From Actinomycetospora sp. NBRC 106375 (GTDB lineage Bacteria; Actinomycetota; Actinomycetes; Mycobacteriales; Pseudonocardiaceae): 64,000 nt of DNA. Shown piece by piece: positions 28,425 to 35,677 of the stretch. Every line of letters starts with the position of its first letter. Position 1 is the stretch's first letter. The notes beneath the pieces were generated by a model, which was given only the letters and a program-made list of their open reading frames with translations, did not search any database and was not told the DNA's origin. The stretch spans positions 1-64,000 of the forward strand of contig NZ_BSTS01000017.1 of assembly GCF_030269665.1 (NCBI RefSeq), read 5' to 3'. The position numbers were made by a program, and so were the translations under genes.

Positions 28425-29213
28425 ATGTGCGGCCGCTACAGCCAGGCCAAGGATCCGGCCACCCTCGCCGAGGAGTTCGACGCCGTCGACGCCACCGACG
28501 GCGCGTGGCCCGGGCCCGAGTACAACGTCGCGCCCACCGAGACCGTGATCGGCGTGGTCGACCGGCATCCGCGCGACGACGACGGGAAGGCCGACCCCCA
28601 GCGCCTCGAGCGCAGCCTGCGGGCCATGCGGTGGGGCCTCGTGCCGGGCTGGGCCGACGACCCGAAGGTCGGCAACCGCATGATCAACGCGCGGTCCGAC
28701 TCGCTGACCAGCAAGCCCGCCTTCCGCCGCGCGGTGAAGGGCCGCCGCTGCCTGCTCCCGGCCGACGGCTGGTTCGAGTGGCAGCGCGACGGGCCCGGCG
28801 GGCGCAAGGTGCCGTACTTCATCACGCTGCCCGGCGGGAAGTCGCTCGCCTTCGCCGGCCTGTGGGAGACCTGGCGGCCGAAGGACGCCGCGAAGGGCGC
28901 GTCGCCCCTGATCAGCACCACGGTCGTCACCGTCGACGCCGCCGGGCCGCTCACGGCGATCCACCACCGCATGCCGCTGGTGCTGCCCGCCGAGCGGTGG
29001 CAGGCCTGGCTCGACCCGGACAACGACGACCCGACCGACCTGCTCGAGCCCCCGCCGCCCGAGCTGCTGACGGCGTTCGAGCTGCGCCAGGTGTCCACCA
29101 AGGTCAACAACGTGAAGAACCACGGGCCCGAGCTGATCGAGGAGACCCACGACGAGCCCGAGCAGCAGGGTCTCGACCTCGACCTCGAGGCCGACGTCCC
29201 CGCCACCCAGTGA
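28425..29213 (+). CDS. SOS response-associated peptidase (SRAP, YedK/HMCES family)
   Basis: A 262-residue SRAP protein that crosslinks through Cys2 to abasic sites in single-stranded DNA and shields them. It begins MCGRYSQ with the invariant catalytic Cys2. NVAPTETV holds the Asn, and RMINARSDSLTSKPAFRRAVKGRRCLLPADGWFEW carries the Glu/Arg/Phe/Trp region (broken here by the usual loops), with the active-site His in IHHRMPLVL. No LexA box is seen upstream, despite the family name. ATG 28425 is fixed by Cys2 and by a GATGAT-type -10 with leaderless spacing. It is divergent from aroA. The homologue Rv3226c lies at this place in mycobacteria. Confidence 0.93.
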   Translation: MCGRYSQAKDPATLAEEFDAVDATDGAWPGPEYNVAPTETVIGVVDRHPRDDDGKADPQRLERSLRAMRWGLVPGWADDPKVGNRMINARSDSLTSKPAFRRAVKGRRCLLPADGWFEWQRDGPGGRKVPYFITLPGGKSLAFAGLWETWRPKDAAKGASPLISTTVVTVDAAGPLTAIHHRMPLVLPAERWQAWLDPDNDDPTDLLEPPPPELLTAFELRQVSTKVNNVKNHGPELIEETHDEPEQQGLDLDLEADVPATQ

Positions 29214-29220
29214 CCACCCG

Positions 29221-29871
29221 GTGACCACCGACGAGCTCGAGGTCCCGACGCCGCACGGGCCCGCCCGGGTGGCGCTGCGGACGCCGGCCCGCTGCCTCGG
29301 GCTGCTCGTGCTCGGCCACGGCGCCGGCGGGGGCATCGAGGCACCGGACCTGCTCGCCGCCGCGGAGGCGGCCGGGCTCCTCGCGGTGGCCCGCGTCCTG
29401 CAGCCCTACCGGGTCGCCGGCCGCAAGGCGCCGGCGCCCGCCGCCCAGCTCGACGAGGCCTGGGCGTCCGTGCTCGCCGCGCTCACCGAGCGCTTCCCGG
29501 ACACCCCGCAGATCCACGGCGGTCGGTCGTCCGGGGCGCGCGTCGCGTGCCGCGGCGCGGTCGTCGCCGACCCGGCGCCGATCGGCGTGCTGACGCTGGC
29601 GTTCCCGCTGCTCGCGCCGGCCCGGAGGGACGGCACGCGCCCCGACCGCGGCCCGGAGATCGACGCCGTCGACGCCGCGGGCATCCCGGTGCTCGCGGTG
29701 TCGGGGGAGAACGACCGCTTCGGCGTCCCGACCCCGGGGCGGCACCGCGAGGTCGTCACGGTGCGGGGCGACCACTCGCTGAGGGCGAGGGGACCGATCC
29801 GCGAGGCCGTCGGGCCCTGGCTGGACATGCTCCTCCCCGCGCGCCGGGACCGGCCCGGCCCCGTCGCGTGA
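29221..29871 (+). CDS. alpha/beta hydrolase (KANL3/Tex30-like)
   Basis: A 216-residue short alpha/beta hydrolase fold protein. After a glycine-rich LVLGHGAGGGIEAPDL oxyanion segment comes the nucleophile elbow GGRSSGARVAC (GxSxG with Ser about residue 103), the acidic residue in GENDRFG and the terminal His in GDHSLR, so a full Ser-Asp-His triad is present. This pattern fits KANL3/Tex30-like proteins (dienelactone hydrolase relatives), whose substrates are unknown. GTG 29221 starts 8 nt after the SRAP stop, so the gene is probably co-transcribed with it. It ends 3 nt from the stop of the convergent TetR gene. Confidence 0.78.
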   Translation: MTTDELEVPTPHGPARVALRTPARCLGLLVLGHGAGGGIEAPDLLAAAEAAGLLAVARVLQPYRVAGRKAPAPAAQLDEAWASVLAALTERFPDTPQIHGGRSSGARVACRGAVVADPAPIGVLTLAFPLLAPARRDGTRPDRGPEIDAVDAAGIPVLAVSGENDRFGVPTPGRHREVVTVRGDHSLRARGPIREAVGPWLDMLLPARRDRPGPVA

Positions 29872-29874
29872 CCC

Positions 29875-30450
29875 TCAGCCCGGACGGAACGCCCGGGTCG
29901 CGACGGCGTGCAGGGCGGTCCGGCGCCGCGCGTGCTCGTCGTCCGGGTCGGCCGTCGACGCCGCGATCACCGTCGCCGCCGGTGACCAGCTCATCGACAG
30001 CGAGATCACCATCGAGTAGACGTCGCGCGGCGCGAGCTCGGGGTCGACCAGCCCGTCGGCCTGGGCGGCGCGGACCGCGTCGAGCTTCGCGGCGACGTCC
30101 TCCGCGGCCGTGGTGAGCAGGTCGCCCGTGGGCACCCGCTCCAGCCGCGCCCAGGTCGCGAGGAGGACCACCGAGGGCCGCTCGAGGTAGGCGTCGTAGA
30201 GCCGGACCGCGTAGCCGGCCAGGTCGGTCGCGTCGAACGGCACGAGGTCGACGATCAGCGACAGGTGCTCGGCGAACACGGCGTCGAACAGGCCGTCCTT
30301 CGACGTGAACCACGCGTAGATCTGCGCCTTGTTGGCCTCGGCGGCATCGGCGATGCGGTCGACGCGCGCCCCCGCGATCCCGTACCGCGAGAACTCCGCG
30401 GTCGCGGCGTCGAGCAGGCGGCGCCGGGTCGCCGCACCGTCCTTGGGCAC
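29875..30450 (-). CDS. TetR-family transcriptional regulator
   Basis: A 191-residue TetR-type repressor. The N-terminal helix-turn-helix covers about residues 8-55 (RRLLDAATAEFSRYGIAGAR, then IADAAEANKAQIYAWF and SKDGLFDAVF). The C-terminal ligand domain is all-helical. The start GTG 30450 was chosen since no ATG is in frame. It is divergent from the alcohol dehydrogenase gene at 30533, and two near-identical palindromes lie in the 82-bp gap (30461-30478 and 30496-30512). TetR regulators normally repress such a divergent neighbour, so control of the dehydrogenase by an aldehyde, alcohol or related ligand is likely; the ligand is unknown. Confidence 0.9.
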   Translation of the reverse strand: MPKDGAATRRRLLDAATAEFSRYGIAGARVDRIADAAEANKAQIYAWFTSKDGLFDAVFAEHLSLIVDLVPFDATDLAGYAVRLYDAYLERPSVVLLATWARLERVPTGDLLTTAAEDVAAKLDAVRAAQADGLVDPELAPRDVYSMVISLSMSWSPAATVIAASTADPDDEHARRRTALHAVATRAFRPG

Positions 30451-30460
30451 CGGCGCATCA

Positions 30461-30478
30461 TAACCAACTGGTCGGTTA
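30461..30478. promoter_or_regulatory. TetR operator 1 (AACCAACTGGTCGGTT)
   Basis: A near-perfect 16-bp palindrome with one mismatch (30462-30477), flanked by TA on each side. Its half-site AACCAAC matches operator 2. It lies close to the TetR start codon. Confidence 0.75.
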
Positions 30479-30495
30479 CGTGTTACGGTCAGAGG

Positions 30496-30512
30496 TAACC
30501 AACCAGTTGGTT
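30496..30512. promoter_or_regulatory. TetR operator 2 (AACCAACCAGTTGGTT)
   Basis: A 16-bp palindrome with perfect AACCAAC...GTTGGTT half-sites at 30497-30512, centred 35 bp from operator 1 and 20 nt before the alcohol dehydrogenase start. Two dimers could bind on nearly one face of the helix. This is a strong candidate for repression of both divergent genes. Confidence 0.8.
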
Positions 30513-30532
30513 CTGACCGAGGAGGTCCGATC

Positions 30533-31567
30533 GTGCACCAGGTGACCGGATGGGCCGCCGCGACGCCGGGCGCCGCCCCGCAGCCGTGGACCATCGACCG
30601 GCGCGACCCGCGGCCGCAGGACGTCGTCGTCCGCATCACGCACTGCGGGGTGTGCGCGACCGACCGGCACGCCCTCGCGAACGGTGACCCCGCCGCCTTC
30701 CCGCTGGTCGCGGGGCACGAGATGACGGGGGTCGTCGCGGCGGTGGGCGACGACGTCGACGACCTCTCCGCGGGCGACCGGGTCGCCGTCGGGAACATCA
30801 TCGACTCGTGCCGCACGTGCACCGCCTGCCGCGCCGGGCGGGAGAACGACTGCGAGGCGTTCCCGACGCTGACCTACGGCGGCGAGGACCGGGTCTCCGG
30901 CGGCGTCACCCAGGGCGGCTTCTCCACCGAGATCGTCGTCGACCGCTACTTCGTCTACCCCCTGCCCGCCGGGCTCGACCCCGCCGGCGCGGCGCCGCTG
31001 CTCTGCGCCGGGATCACCACCTGGTCCCCGCTGCGCCGCCTCGGCGCGGGCGCGGGGACGACGGTCGGCGTGGTCGGGGTCGGCGGCCTCGGGCACCTCG
31101 CGATCAAGTTCTCCCACGCGCTGGGCGCCGAGACGGTCGCCCTCACCACCAGCGCGGCCAAGGCCGACGCCGCGAAGGCCCTGGGCGCCGACGACATCGT
31201 CGTCACCCGCGACCCCGACGCGCTGGCCCGCCAGAAGCGGCGCTTCGACCTGCTCCTCGACACCACCGGCCACCCGCTCGACCTCGCGCCCTACCTGGAC
31301 GCGCTCGCGGTCGACGGCGCCTACGTGCTGGCGGGCATCCCGCCGGCCCGCCTCGACATCGACCCGATGAGCCTGGTCGTCGGCGAGAAGAAGATCGTCG
31401 GCACGGGCAGCGGCGGCGTGCCCGCCACCCGCGAGATGCTCGACGTCGCCGCCGAGCACGGGATCGTCGCCGACGTGGAGGTGGTGGCCCCCGACCGTCT
31501 CGGTGCGGCGCTGGACCGGCTCGGGCGCGGGGACGTGCGGTTCCGGTTCGTCGTGGAGACGGCCTAA
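30533..31567 (+). CDS. NAD(P)-dependent zinc alcohol dehydrogenase (YahK/cinnamyl alcohol dehydrogenase type)
   Basis: A 344-residue medium-chain dehydrogenase. Catalytic zinc ligands are Cys in THCGVCATD and His-Glu in AGHEMTG. The structural zinc site is the CRTCTACRAGRENDC cluster. The cofactor-binding Rossmann turn is VGVVGVGGLGHLAIKF. The pattern fits the YahK/CAD subgroup, which reduces aldehydes with NADPH. GTG 30533 follows GAGGAGG at good spacing and lies beside operator 2, so the divergent TetR protein probably controls it. Its TAA stop overlaps the stop of the convergent ybaK gene (31564-31567). A physiological substrate cannot be assigned. Confidence 0.9.
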   Translation: MHQVTGWAAATPGAAPQPWTIDRRDPRPQDVVVRITHCGVCATDRHALANGDPAAFPLVAGHEMTGVVAAVGDDVDDLSAGDRVAVGNIIDSCRTCTACRAGRENDCEAFPTLTYGGEDRVSGGVTQGGFSTEIVVDRYFVYPLPAGLDPAGAAPLLCAGITTWSPLRRLGAGAGTTVGVVGVGGLGHLAIKFSHALGAETVALTTSAAKADAAKALGADDIVVTRDPDALARQKRRFDLLLDTTGHPLDLAPYLDALAVDGAYVLAGIPPARLDIDPMSLVVGEKKIVGTGSGGVPATREMLDVAAEHGIVADVEVVAPDRLGAALDRLGRGDVRFRFVVETA

Positions 31568-32070
31568 GCGCCGATCTCGGCGAGTTCCCCGCGGGTGACG
31601 GTGACGAGGTCGTCGGGGGCCAGTTCCAGCTGCAGCCCCCGGCGGCCGGCCGAGCAGTAGACCGTCGCGTGCTCGGCGACCGAGAGGTCGATCACGACGT
31701 CCAGCGCCTGCCGGGTGCCCAGCGGGGCGATGCCGCCGACGACGTAGCCGGTGAGCCGCTGGGCGCGGGTGGCGTCGGCCATGACGGCGCGCTTCCCGCC
31801 GCGGGCGGCGGCCAGCGCCTTGAGGTCGAGCGTCCCGGCGACCGGCACCATCGCGAGCACCGGCGCGCCGTCCACCTCCGCGACCAGCGTCTTCAGCACC
31901 CGGTGCGGGTCGAGGCCCAGGGCCTCGGCCGCCTCGGTGCCATAGGAGACGGAGCGAAGCGGAGCTCGATCATGAGAGGCCGCGGTGCCCGGGGCGGTGT
32001 AGGGGTGGGTGCTGTAGGCGACGCCGGCCGCGTCCAGCGCGGCCGTCGCCGGGGTCGCGCGACCGGCCAC
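31564..32070 (-). CDS. YbaK/EbsC-family aminoacyl-tRNA deacylase (Cys-tRNA(Pro) type) with a small insertion
   Basis: A 168-residue YbaK-type editing protein that hydrolyses Cys from mischarged tRNA-Pro in trans. It contains [58 protein letters not shown] and [10 protein letters not shown], the family's conserved blocks, with the catalytic Lys in the KTLV segment. GTG 32070 gives the normal VAGRATP N-terminus. Between HPYTAPG and YGTEAAE lies an unusual segment ([14 protein letters not shown]) that the family usually lacks; its DNA (about 31941-31985) looks like an inserted repeat. The frame is kept, so the protein is probably still made. Confidence 0.85.
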   Translation of the reverse strand: MAGRATPATAALDAAGVAYSTHPYTAPGTAASHDRAPLRSVSYGTEAAEALGLDPHRVLKTLVAEVDGAPVLAMVPVAGTLDLKALAAARGGKRAVMADATRAQRLTGYVVGGIAPLGTRQALDVVIDLSVAEHATVYCSAGRRGLQLELAPDDLVTVTRGELAEIGA

Positions 32071-32110
32071 GGGTGGGGAGCCCACCAGAACCCCGTCACG
32101 GCCGGCAACC

Positions 32111-32137
32111 GGGAATCCCGGACCCCCCGCTGGCGTT
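32111..32137 (+). promoter_or_regulatory. SigR/SigH-type promoter GGGAAT-N18-GTT
   Basis: GGGAAT at 32111-32116 and GTT at 32135-32137 with an 18-nt spacer match the actinobacterial SigR/SigH promoter consensus. Transcription would begin near 32145, giving an mRNA that includes the in-frame upstream ATG 32196. This is the expected positive feedback promoter of sigR. Confidence 0.8.
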
Positions 32138-32195
32138 CCCTCGATACGCCGCGCGATCACGATCGTCCTCGCGCGGCAGGACGAGGAGAGGTGCG

Positions 32196-32390
32196 ATGCC
32201 AGCAATGGTGACGGAGCCCGTCAGGGACGTCGGGATCGAGGCCGGGGTCGACCTGGCGTCGCTCGTCCCGGCCACCGGGACGCGGGTGACGTCGTCGGCG
32301 ATGCGGGGTGGCTCCCCGCGCGGCCGGGTAGTCTCCGCGGGATCCGACGATGTCGCGCTCGCGGTGCGCGAGCGGCGTGGAGGGAGCCTC
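32196..32390 (+). other. in-frame N-terminal extension of SigR (alternative start, long isoform)
   Basis: ATG 32196, preceded by GAGGAGAGG at 32183-32191, opens a frame that continues without a stop for 65 codons into the main sigR start (GTG 32391). In Streptomyces the SigR-driven upstream promoter yields a longer, unstable isoform SigR' that is degraded rapidly and limits the response. The same layout here suggests the long form is made only from the 32111 promoter. Confidence 0.65.
32329..32334 (+). promoter_or_regulatory. -10 element TAGTCT (housekeeping sigR promoter candidate)
   Basis: TAGTCT lies 57 nt before GTG 32391, downstream of the SigR-type promoter. A transcript from here would lack ATG 32196 and so produce only the short sigma factor. 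The -35 region is not convincing. Confidence 0.4.
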
Positions 32391-33098
32391 GTGGCCGACG
32401 GTGCGAGCGCGGCGAGCGATCGGGCCGACCAGCCCGAAGAGCGCCAGGAGGTGCGACCGGCACCGGCGGACGGTGCGGTGGACCTCGCGACCGAGACGCC
32501 GGAGGAGCGCGCCGCGCGCTTCGAGCGGGACGCGATGCCGCTGGTCGACCAGCTGTACGCGGCGGCCCTGCGCATGACGCGCAACCCGGCCGACGCCGAG
32601 GACCTGGTGCAGGAGACGGTGCTCAAGGCGTACTCGTCGTTCGCCTCGTTCACGCCCGGCACGAACCTCAAGGCGTGGATGTACCGCATCCTCACCAACT
32701 CCTACATCAACACCTACCGCAAGCGGCAGCGGCAGCCCCAGCAGTCGCCCACCGAGGAGATCACCGACTGGCAGCTCGCCCAGGCCGGTGAGCACAGCTC
32801 GTCGGGCCTCCCGTCGGCCGAGGCCGAGGCGCTGGAGAACCTGCCGGACAACGACATCCGCGACGCGCTGTCGAGCCTGCCGGACGACTTCCGGATGGCG
32901 GTGTACCTCGCCGACGTCGAGGGCTTCGCCTACAAGGAGATCGCCGACATCATGGGCACGCCGATCGGCACCGTGATGTCGCGGCTGCACCGCGGCCGCC
33001 GCCAGCTGCGGGAGGCGCTCACCGACACCGCCCGCGACCGCGGGTTCCTGCGCGACGGGGACACCCGCGTGACGACCGGAGAGGGGGCCGCGCGATGA
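32391..33098 (+). CDS. sigR: RNA polymerase ECF sigma factor SigR/SigH (thiol-oxidative stress)
   Basis: A 235-residue group IV sigma factor of the SigR/SigH type that directs thioredoxin, mycothiol and protein-quality genes under disulfide stress. Region 2 is at about residues 50-120 ([20 protein letters not shown], then [11 protein letters not shown] and [15 protein letters not shown]). Region 4 is at about 165-225 ([20 protein letters not shown], then [20 protein letters not shown]). GTG 32391 was chosen as main start because GGAGGGAG precedes it; the frame stays open upstream to ATG 32196. The stop overlaps the anti-sigma gene ATG in ATGA, so translation of both is coupled. Confidence 0.93.
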   Translation: MADGASAASDRADQPEERQEVRPAPADGAVDLATETPEERAARFERDAMPLVDQLYAAALRMTRNPADAEDLVQETVLKAYSSFASFTPGTNLKAWMYRILTNSYINTYRKRQRQPQQSPTEEITDWQLAQAGEHSSSGLPSAEAEALENLPDNDIRDALSSLPDDFRMAVYLADVEGFAYKEIADIMGTPIGTVMSRLHRGRRQLREALTDTARDRGFLRDGDTRVTTGEGAAR

Positions 33099-33433
33099 GC
33101 TGCGGAGAGCCCCACGAGACCGACTGCTCGGAGGTCCTCGCCGAGGTCTGGCTGCTGCTCGACCACGAGTGCCAGCCCGAGCGCGACGCCCAGCTGCGCC
33201 GCCACCTCGACGAGTGCGGCCCCTGCCTGGCCCGCTACGGGCTCGAGGAGAAGGTCAAGACCCTGCTGGGCCGCAGCTGCCGCGGCGAGCACGCCCCGGC
33301 CGAGCTCCACGAGCGTCTCCGCGAGCAGATCCGCGCGACGGTGCTCGAGCAGGCGCAGGTCACCGTCGAGCGCGGCCCCGCCGGCACGGTCGTCGAGGTC
33401 AACCAGACCCGCGTGGAGTCCTGGCGCCGCTGA
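33095..33433 (+). CDS. rsrA: zinc-binding anti-sigma factor RsrA/RshA
   Basis: A 112-residue cytosolic anti-sigma factor of the ZAS family. The redox-sensing zinc site is visible as a Cys near residue 3 or 11 (SCGE, DCSE) plus [12 protein letters not shown], the HxxxCxxC signature. Oxidation forms a disulfide, expels zinc and frees SigR. The C-terminal [20 protein letters not shown] is the typical tail. The ATG overlaps the sigR stop by four bases, making a sigR-rsrA operon. A strong hairpin follows at 33461-33499. Partner and mechanism are from the well-studied Streptomyces and mycobacterial pairs. Confidence 0.93.
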   Translation: MSCGEPHETDCSEVLAEVWLLLDHECQPERDAQLRRHLDECGPCLARYGLEEKVKTLLGRSCRGEHAPAELHERLREQIRATVLEQAQVTVERGPAGTVVEVNQTRVESWRR

Positions 33434-33460
33434 GCGCGCCCCAACGCGCCGCCCACCACG

Positions 33461-33499
33461 ACGACGGGCCCGTCCGCAGCGTGCGGACGGGCCCGTCGT
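33461..33499. terminator. strong hairpin after rsrA, shared with bL37
   Basis: Eighteen-base arms (33461-33478 and 33482-33499) pair perfectly around a 3-nt loop. It lies 28 nt after the rsrA stop and 26 nt before the end of the convergent bL37 gene, so it can stop transcription from both sides. Confidence 0.8.
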
Positions 33500-33524
33500 G
33501 TGTCCGGGGCAGGCGCCCAGGCGC

Positions 33525-33599
33525 TCAGGCGTGGGGGCGCTTGCCGTGGTTGCTGCTCTTCTTCTTGCGGTCCCGCTTCTGGCGCGCGCGCTTCGACAT
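33525..33599 (-). CDS. 50S ribosomal protein bL37
   Basis: A 24-residue, extremely basic peptide from ATG 33599 to TGA 33525. It begins MSKRARQKRDRKKK and ends NHGKRPHA, which matches the actinobacteria-specific ribosomal protein bL37 seen in mycobacterial 50S structures (recalled as MAKRGRKKRDRK...NHGKRPNA). It is far below usual gene-calling length limits. It lies between rsrA and pdtaS, in the same neighbourhood as in other actinomycetes. Thirteen of the 24 residues are Lys, Arg or His, fitting a peptide buried in rRNA. No alternative frame competes here. Confidence 0.85.
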   Translation of the reverse strand: MSKRARQKRDRKKKSSNHGKRPHA

Positions 33600-33660
33600 G
33601 CGTCCATCGTCGCACGTCGGGGGCGCCTGACCGGCACAGTGGTGGAATCACAGTGGTTGG

Positions 33661-35205
33661 ATGAGGCCCGTGGGGAACCGCGGCCGGCCGACCTCGACGC
33701 TGTCGAACCTCCTGGCCACCCACACCACGCTCTCCGGGTCGGCGGTGGCGCACCTGCAGCGCGTGGTCGCCGAGTGGCAGCTGCTGGCCGACCTCTCGTT
33801 CGCCGACTTCCTGCTCTGGATCCCGGTGACGGGCGGTGACCTGGCCGGGAAGTTCGTCTGCGTCGCGCAGAGCCGCCCGACGACGACGGCGACCGCCCAC
33901 CCCGAGGACATGGTCGGCACCGTGGCTGCGGCGAGCCAGCACGCCCAGCTCGACCGGGCGCTGCAGGACTCGACCCTGCGGCGCGAGGACCAGCCGCGCT
34001 GGCACCGGGGCCGGTCGGTGCGCCGCGAGGTCGTGCCGGTGCGAGCGCCCACCAGCCGGGAGGACTCGGGCACGGGCGACGTGATCGCCGTCCTCGGTCG
34101 CGACACGAACCTCGCCGCGCCCCGGGTGCCGAGCACGCTGGAGATCTCGTACCTCGCGGTGGCCTCCGACCTGTGCCAGATGGTCGCGGACGGGACGTTC
34201 CCCACCGCCGCCGGCCGCGACGAGGGCCGCTCGTCGCCCCGGGTGGGCGACGGGCTGGTGCGCATCAGCTCCACCGGCCGGGTGCTCTACGCGAGCCCGA
34301 ACGCCGCCTCGGCCTTCCACCGCCTGGGGTGGAGCGACGAGCTGGTGGGCGTCGACCTCGCGACGGTCGTGCGCGACGTCGCCGACGACGCCTTCGAGGG
34401 CACCGAGGCCGCCGAGCACGTGCGCGGGGCGCTGGCGGGGACGCCGTCCCAGCGCGCCGAGCTGGAGGGCCACGGCGCGACGGCCGTGCTGCGGGCGCTG
34501 CCGCTGCACCCGCGCGGGCTGCCGTCCGGCGCGCTGGTGCTCGTCCGGGACGTCACCGACGTCCGCCGCCGCGACCGGGCGCTGCTGAGCAAGGACGCCA
34601 CGATCCGCGAGATCCACCACCGCGTGAAGAACAACCTGCAGACGGTCGCGGCGCTCCTGCGCCTGCAGGCCCGCCGCACGCCCCACAACGAGGCGCAGGA
34701 GGCGCTCACGGAGTCGGTGCGCCGCGTCGCGTCGATCGCCCTGGTGCACGAGGCGCTGGCGGCGTCGGTGGACGAGAAGGTGGACATCGACGAGGTCCTC
34801 GACCGCGTGCTGCCGATGATGAACGACCTCGCGCGGCCCGGGGCCCGCGTCGCCATGAGCCGTCAGGGCGAGGTCGGCGTGCTGCCGGCGGTGATGGCGA
34901 CACCGCTGGTCATGGTGCTCACCGAGCTCGTCGCGAACGCCCTCGAGCACGGGTTCGCCGAGCGGGCGTCGGGCTCGGTGGTGATCGCCGCGAAGCGCAC
35001 CGCCGCGGTGCTCGAGGTGGAGGTCCGCGACGACGGTCGCGGACTGCCCGAGACGTTCTCGCTGGAGCGGGCCACGGGCCTGGGTCTGCAGATCGTGCGG
35101 ACGCTCGTCGACTCGGAGCTGGACGGCAGCCTGAGCATGCGCCCGGCGGAGTCCGAGGGCACCCGGGCCGTCCTGCGGGTGCCGCTGCAGCACCGCGGCC
35201 GCTGA
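33661..35205 (+). CDS. pdtaS: sensor histidine kinase PdtaS (GAF-PAS, HisKA_2)
   Basis: A 514-residue cytosolic kinase, partner of the RNA-binding antiterminator PdtaR. The N-terminal GAF-like domain (about 10-150: LLATHTTLSGSAVAHLQRVV and LADLSFADFLLWI) matches mycobacterial PdtaS. A PAS domain follows at about 195-305 (GLVRISSTGRVLYASPNAAS). The HisKA_2 box is REIHHRVKNNLQTVAALLRL, with the phosphorylated His at residue 319 or 320. The HATPase domain closes the protein (ELVANALEHGF, DDGRGLP, GLGLQIV). In M. tuberculosis it senses zinc/copper and nitric oxide. ATG 33661 is the only start before the GAF core. It is convergent with whiB1. Confidence 0.93.
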   Translation: MRPVGNRGRPTSTLSNLLATHTTLSGSAVAHLQRVVAEWQLLADLSFADFLLWIPVTGGDLAGKFVCVAQSRPTTTATAHPEDMVGTVAAASQHAQLDRALQDSTLRREDQPRWHRGRSVRREVVPVRAPTSREDSGTGDVIAVLGRDTNLAAPRVPSTLEISYLAVASDLCQMVADGTFPTAAGRDEGRSSPRVGDGLVRISSTGRVLYASPNAASAFHRLGWSDELVGVDLATVVRDVADDAFEGTEAAEHVRGALAGTPSQRAELEGHGATAVLRALPLHPRGLPSGALVLVRDVTDVRRRDRALLSKDATIREIHHRVKNNLQTVAALLRLQARRTPHNEAQEALTESVRRVASIALVHEALAASVDEKVDIDEVLDRVLPMMNDLARPGARVAMSRQGEVGVLPAVMATPLVMVLTELVANALEHGFAERASGSVVIAAKRTAAVLEVEVRDDGRGLPETFSLERATGLGLQIVRTLVDSELDGSLSMRPAESEGTRAVLRVPLQHRGR

Positions 35206-35252
35206 GCGCCCCCCCCGCGGGCCGCCGGGCGCGCCGGGGAGCCCCGGACGCA

Positions 35253-35297
35253 CGAGGGCCCCGGCACCGTCTTCGGGGGACGGGACCGGGGCCCTCG
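35253..35297. terminator. bidirectional terminator between pdtaS and whiB1
   Basis: CGAGGGCCCCGG (35253-35264) pairs with CCGGGGCCCTCG (35286-35297). The inner part also pairs (CCGTC with GGACGG-type bases). It lies 48 nt after the pdtaS stop and 126 nt from the end of whiB1. The rest of this gap (35206-35422) shows no gene. Confidence 0.75.
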
Positions 35298-35422
35298 GGT
35301 CTCGCGGGTGGTCGATCCGCACCCACCGGGTCGGACGCGTGGGGAGCGAGCGTCCGGCGGGGTGCTGCGGACCGGGTCGGCGCCTTGGGGGAGCGTGGGA
35401 GCGCGGCGCCGGGTAGGGGCCC

Positions 35423-35677
35423 TCAGAGCGCGGTGTGCACCTCGGGCCGGATGCCGTGGCGCTTGAGCGCGCGGCGCTCGTCCTCGCTCGCACCGCCCCA
35501 GACGCCCGCGTCCTGGCCCGACTCGAGCGCCCACTTCAGGCACTCGGTCATGGCCGGGCAGCGCCGGCAGACGCTTTTCGCGCGAGCGATCTGGGAGAGC
35601 GCGGGGCCGCTCGTGCCGACGGGGAAGAACAGTTCCGGGTCCTCGTCGCGGCAAGCAGCGTCGTTCCGCCAGTCCAT
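35423..35677 (-). CDS. whiB1: WhiB-family Fe-S transcription factor WhiB1
   Basis: An 84-residue Wbl protein. Four cysteines (Cys9, then the CRRC pair and CLKW) bind a [4Fe-4S] cluster in the pattern C-x27-C-x2-C-x5-C. GVWGG is the beta-turn that contacts sigma A region 4, and basic ERRALKRHGIRP is the DNA-binding tail. In M. tuberculosis WhiB1 is essential, reacts with nitric oxide and is a developmental regulator. ATG 35677 follows GAGGAG. pdtaS is convergent, as at the mycobacterial Rv3219-Rv3220c locus, which supports whiB1 over other Wbl genes. The long upstream region holds an inverted repeat at 35841-35866. Confidence 0.93.
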   Translation of the reverse strand: MDWRNDAACRDEDPELFFPVGTSGPALSQIARAKSVCRRCPAMTECLKWALESGQDAGVWGGASEDERRALKRHGIRPEVHTAL

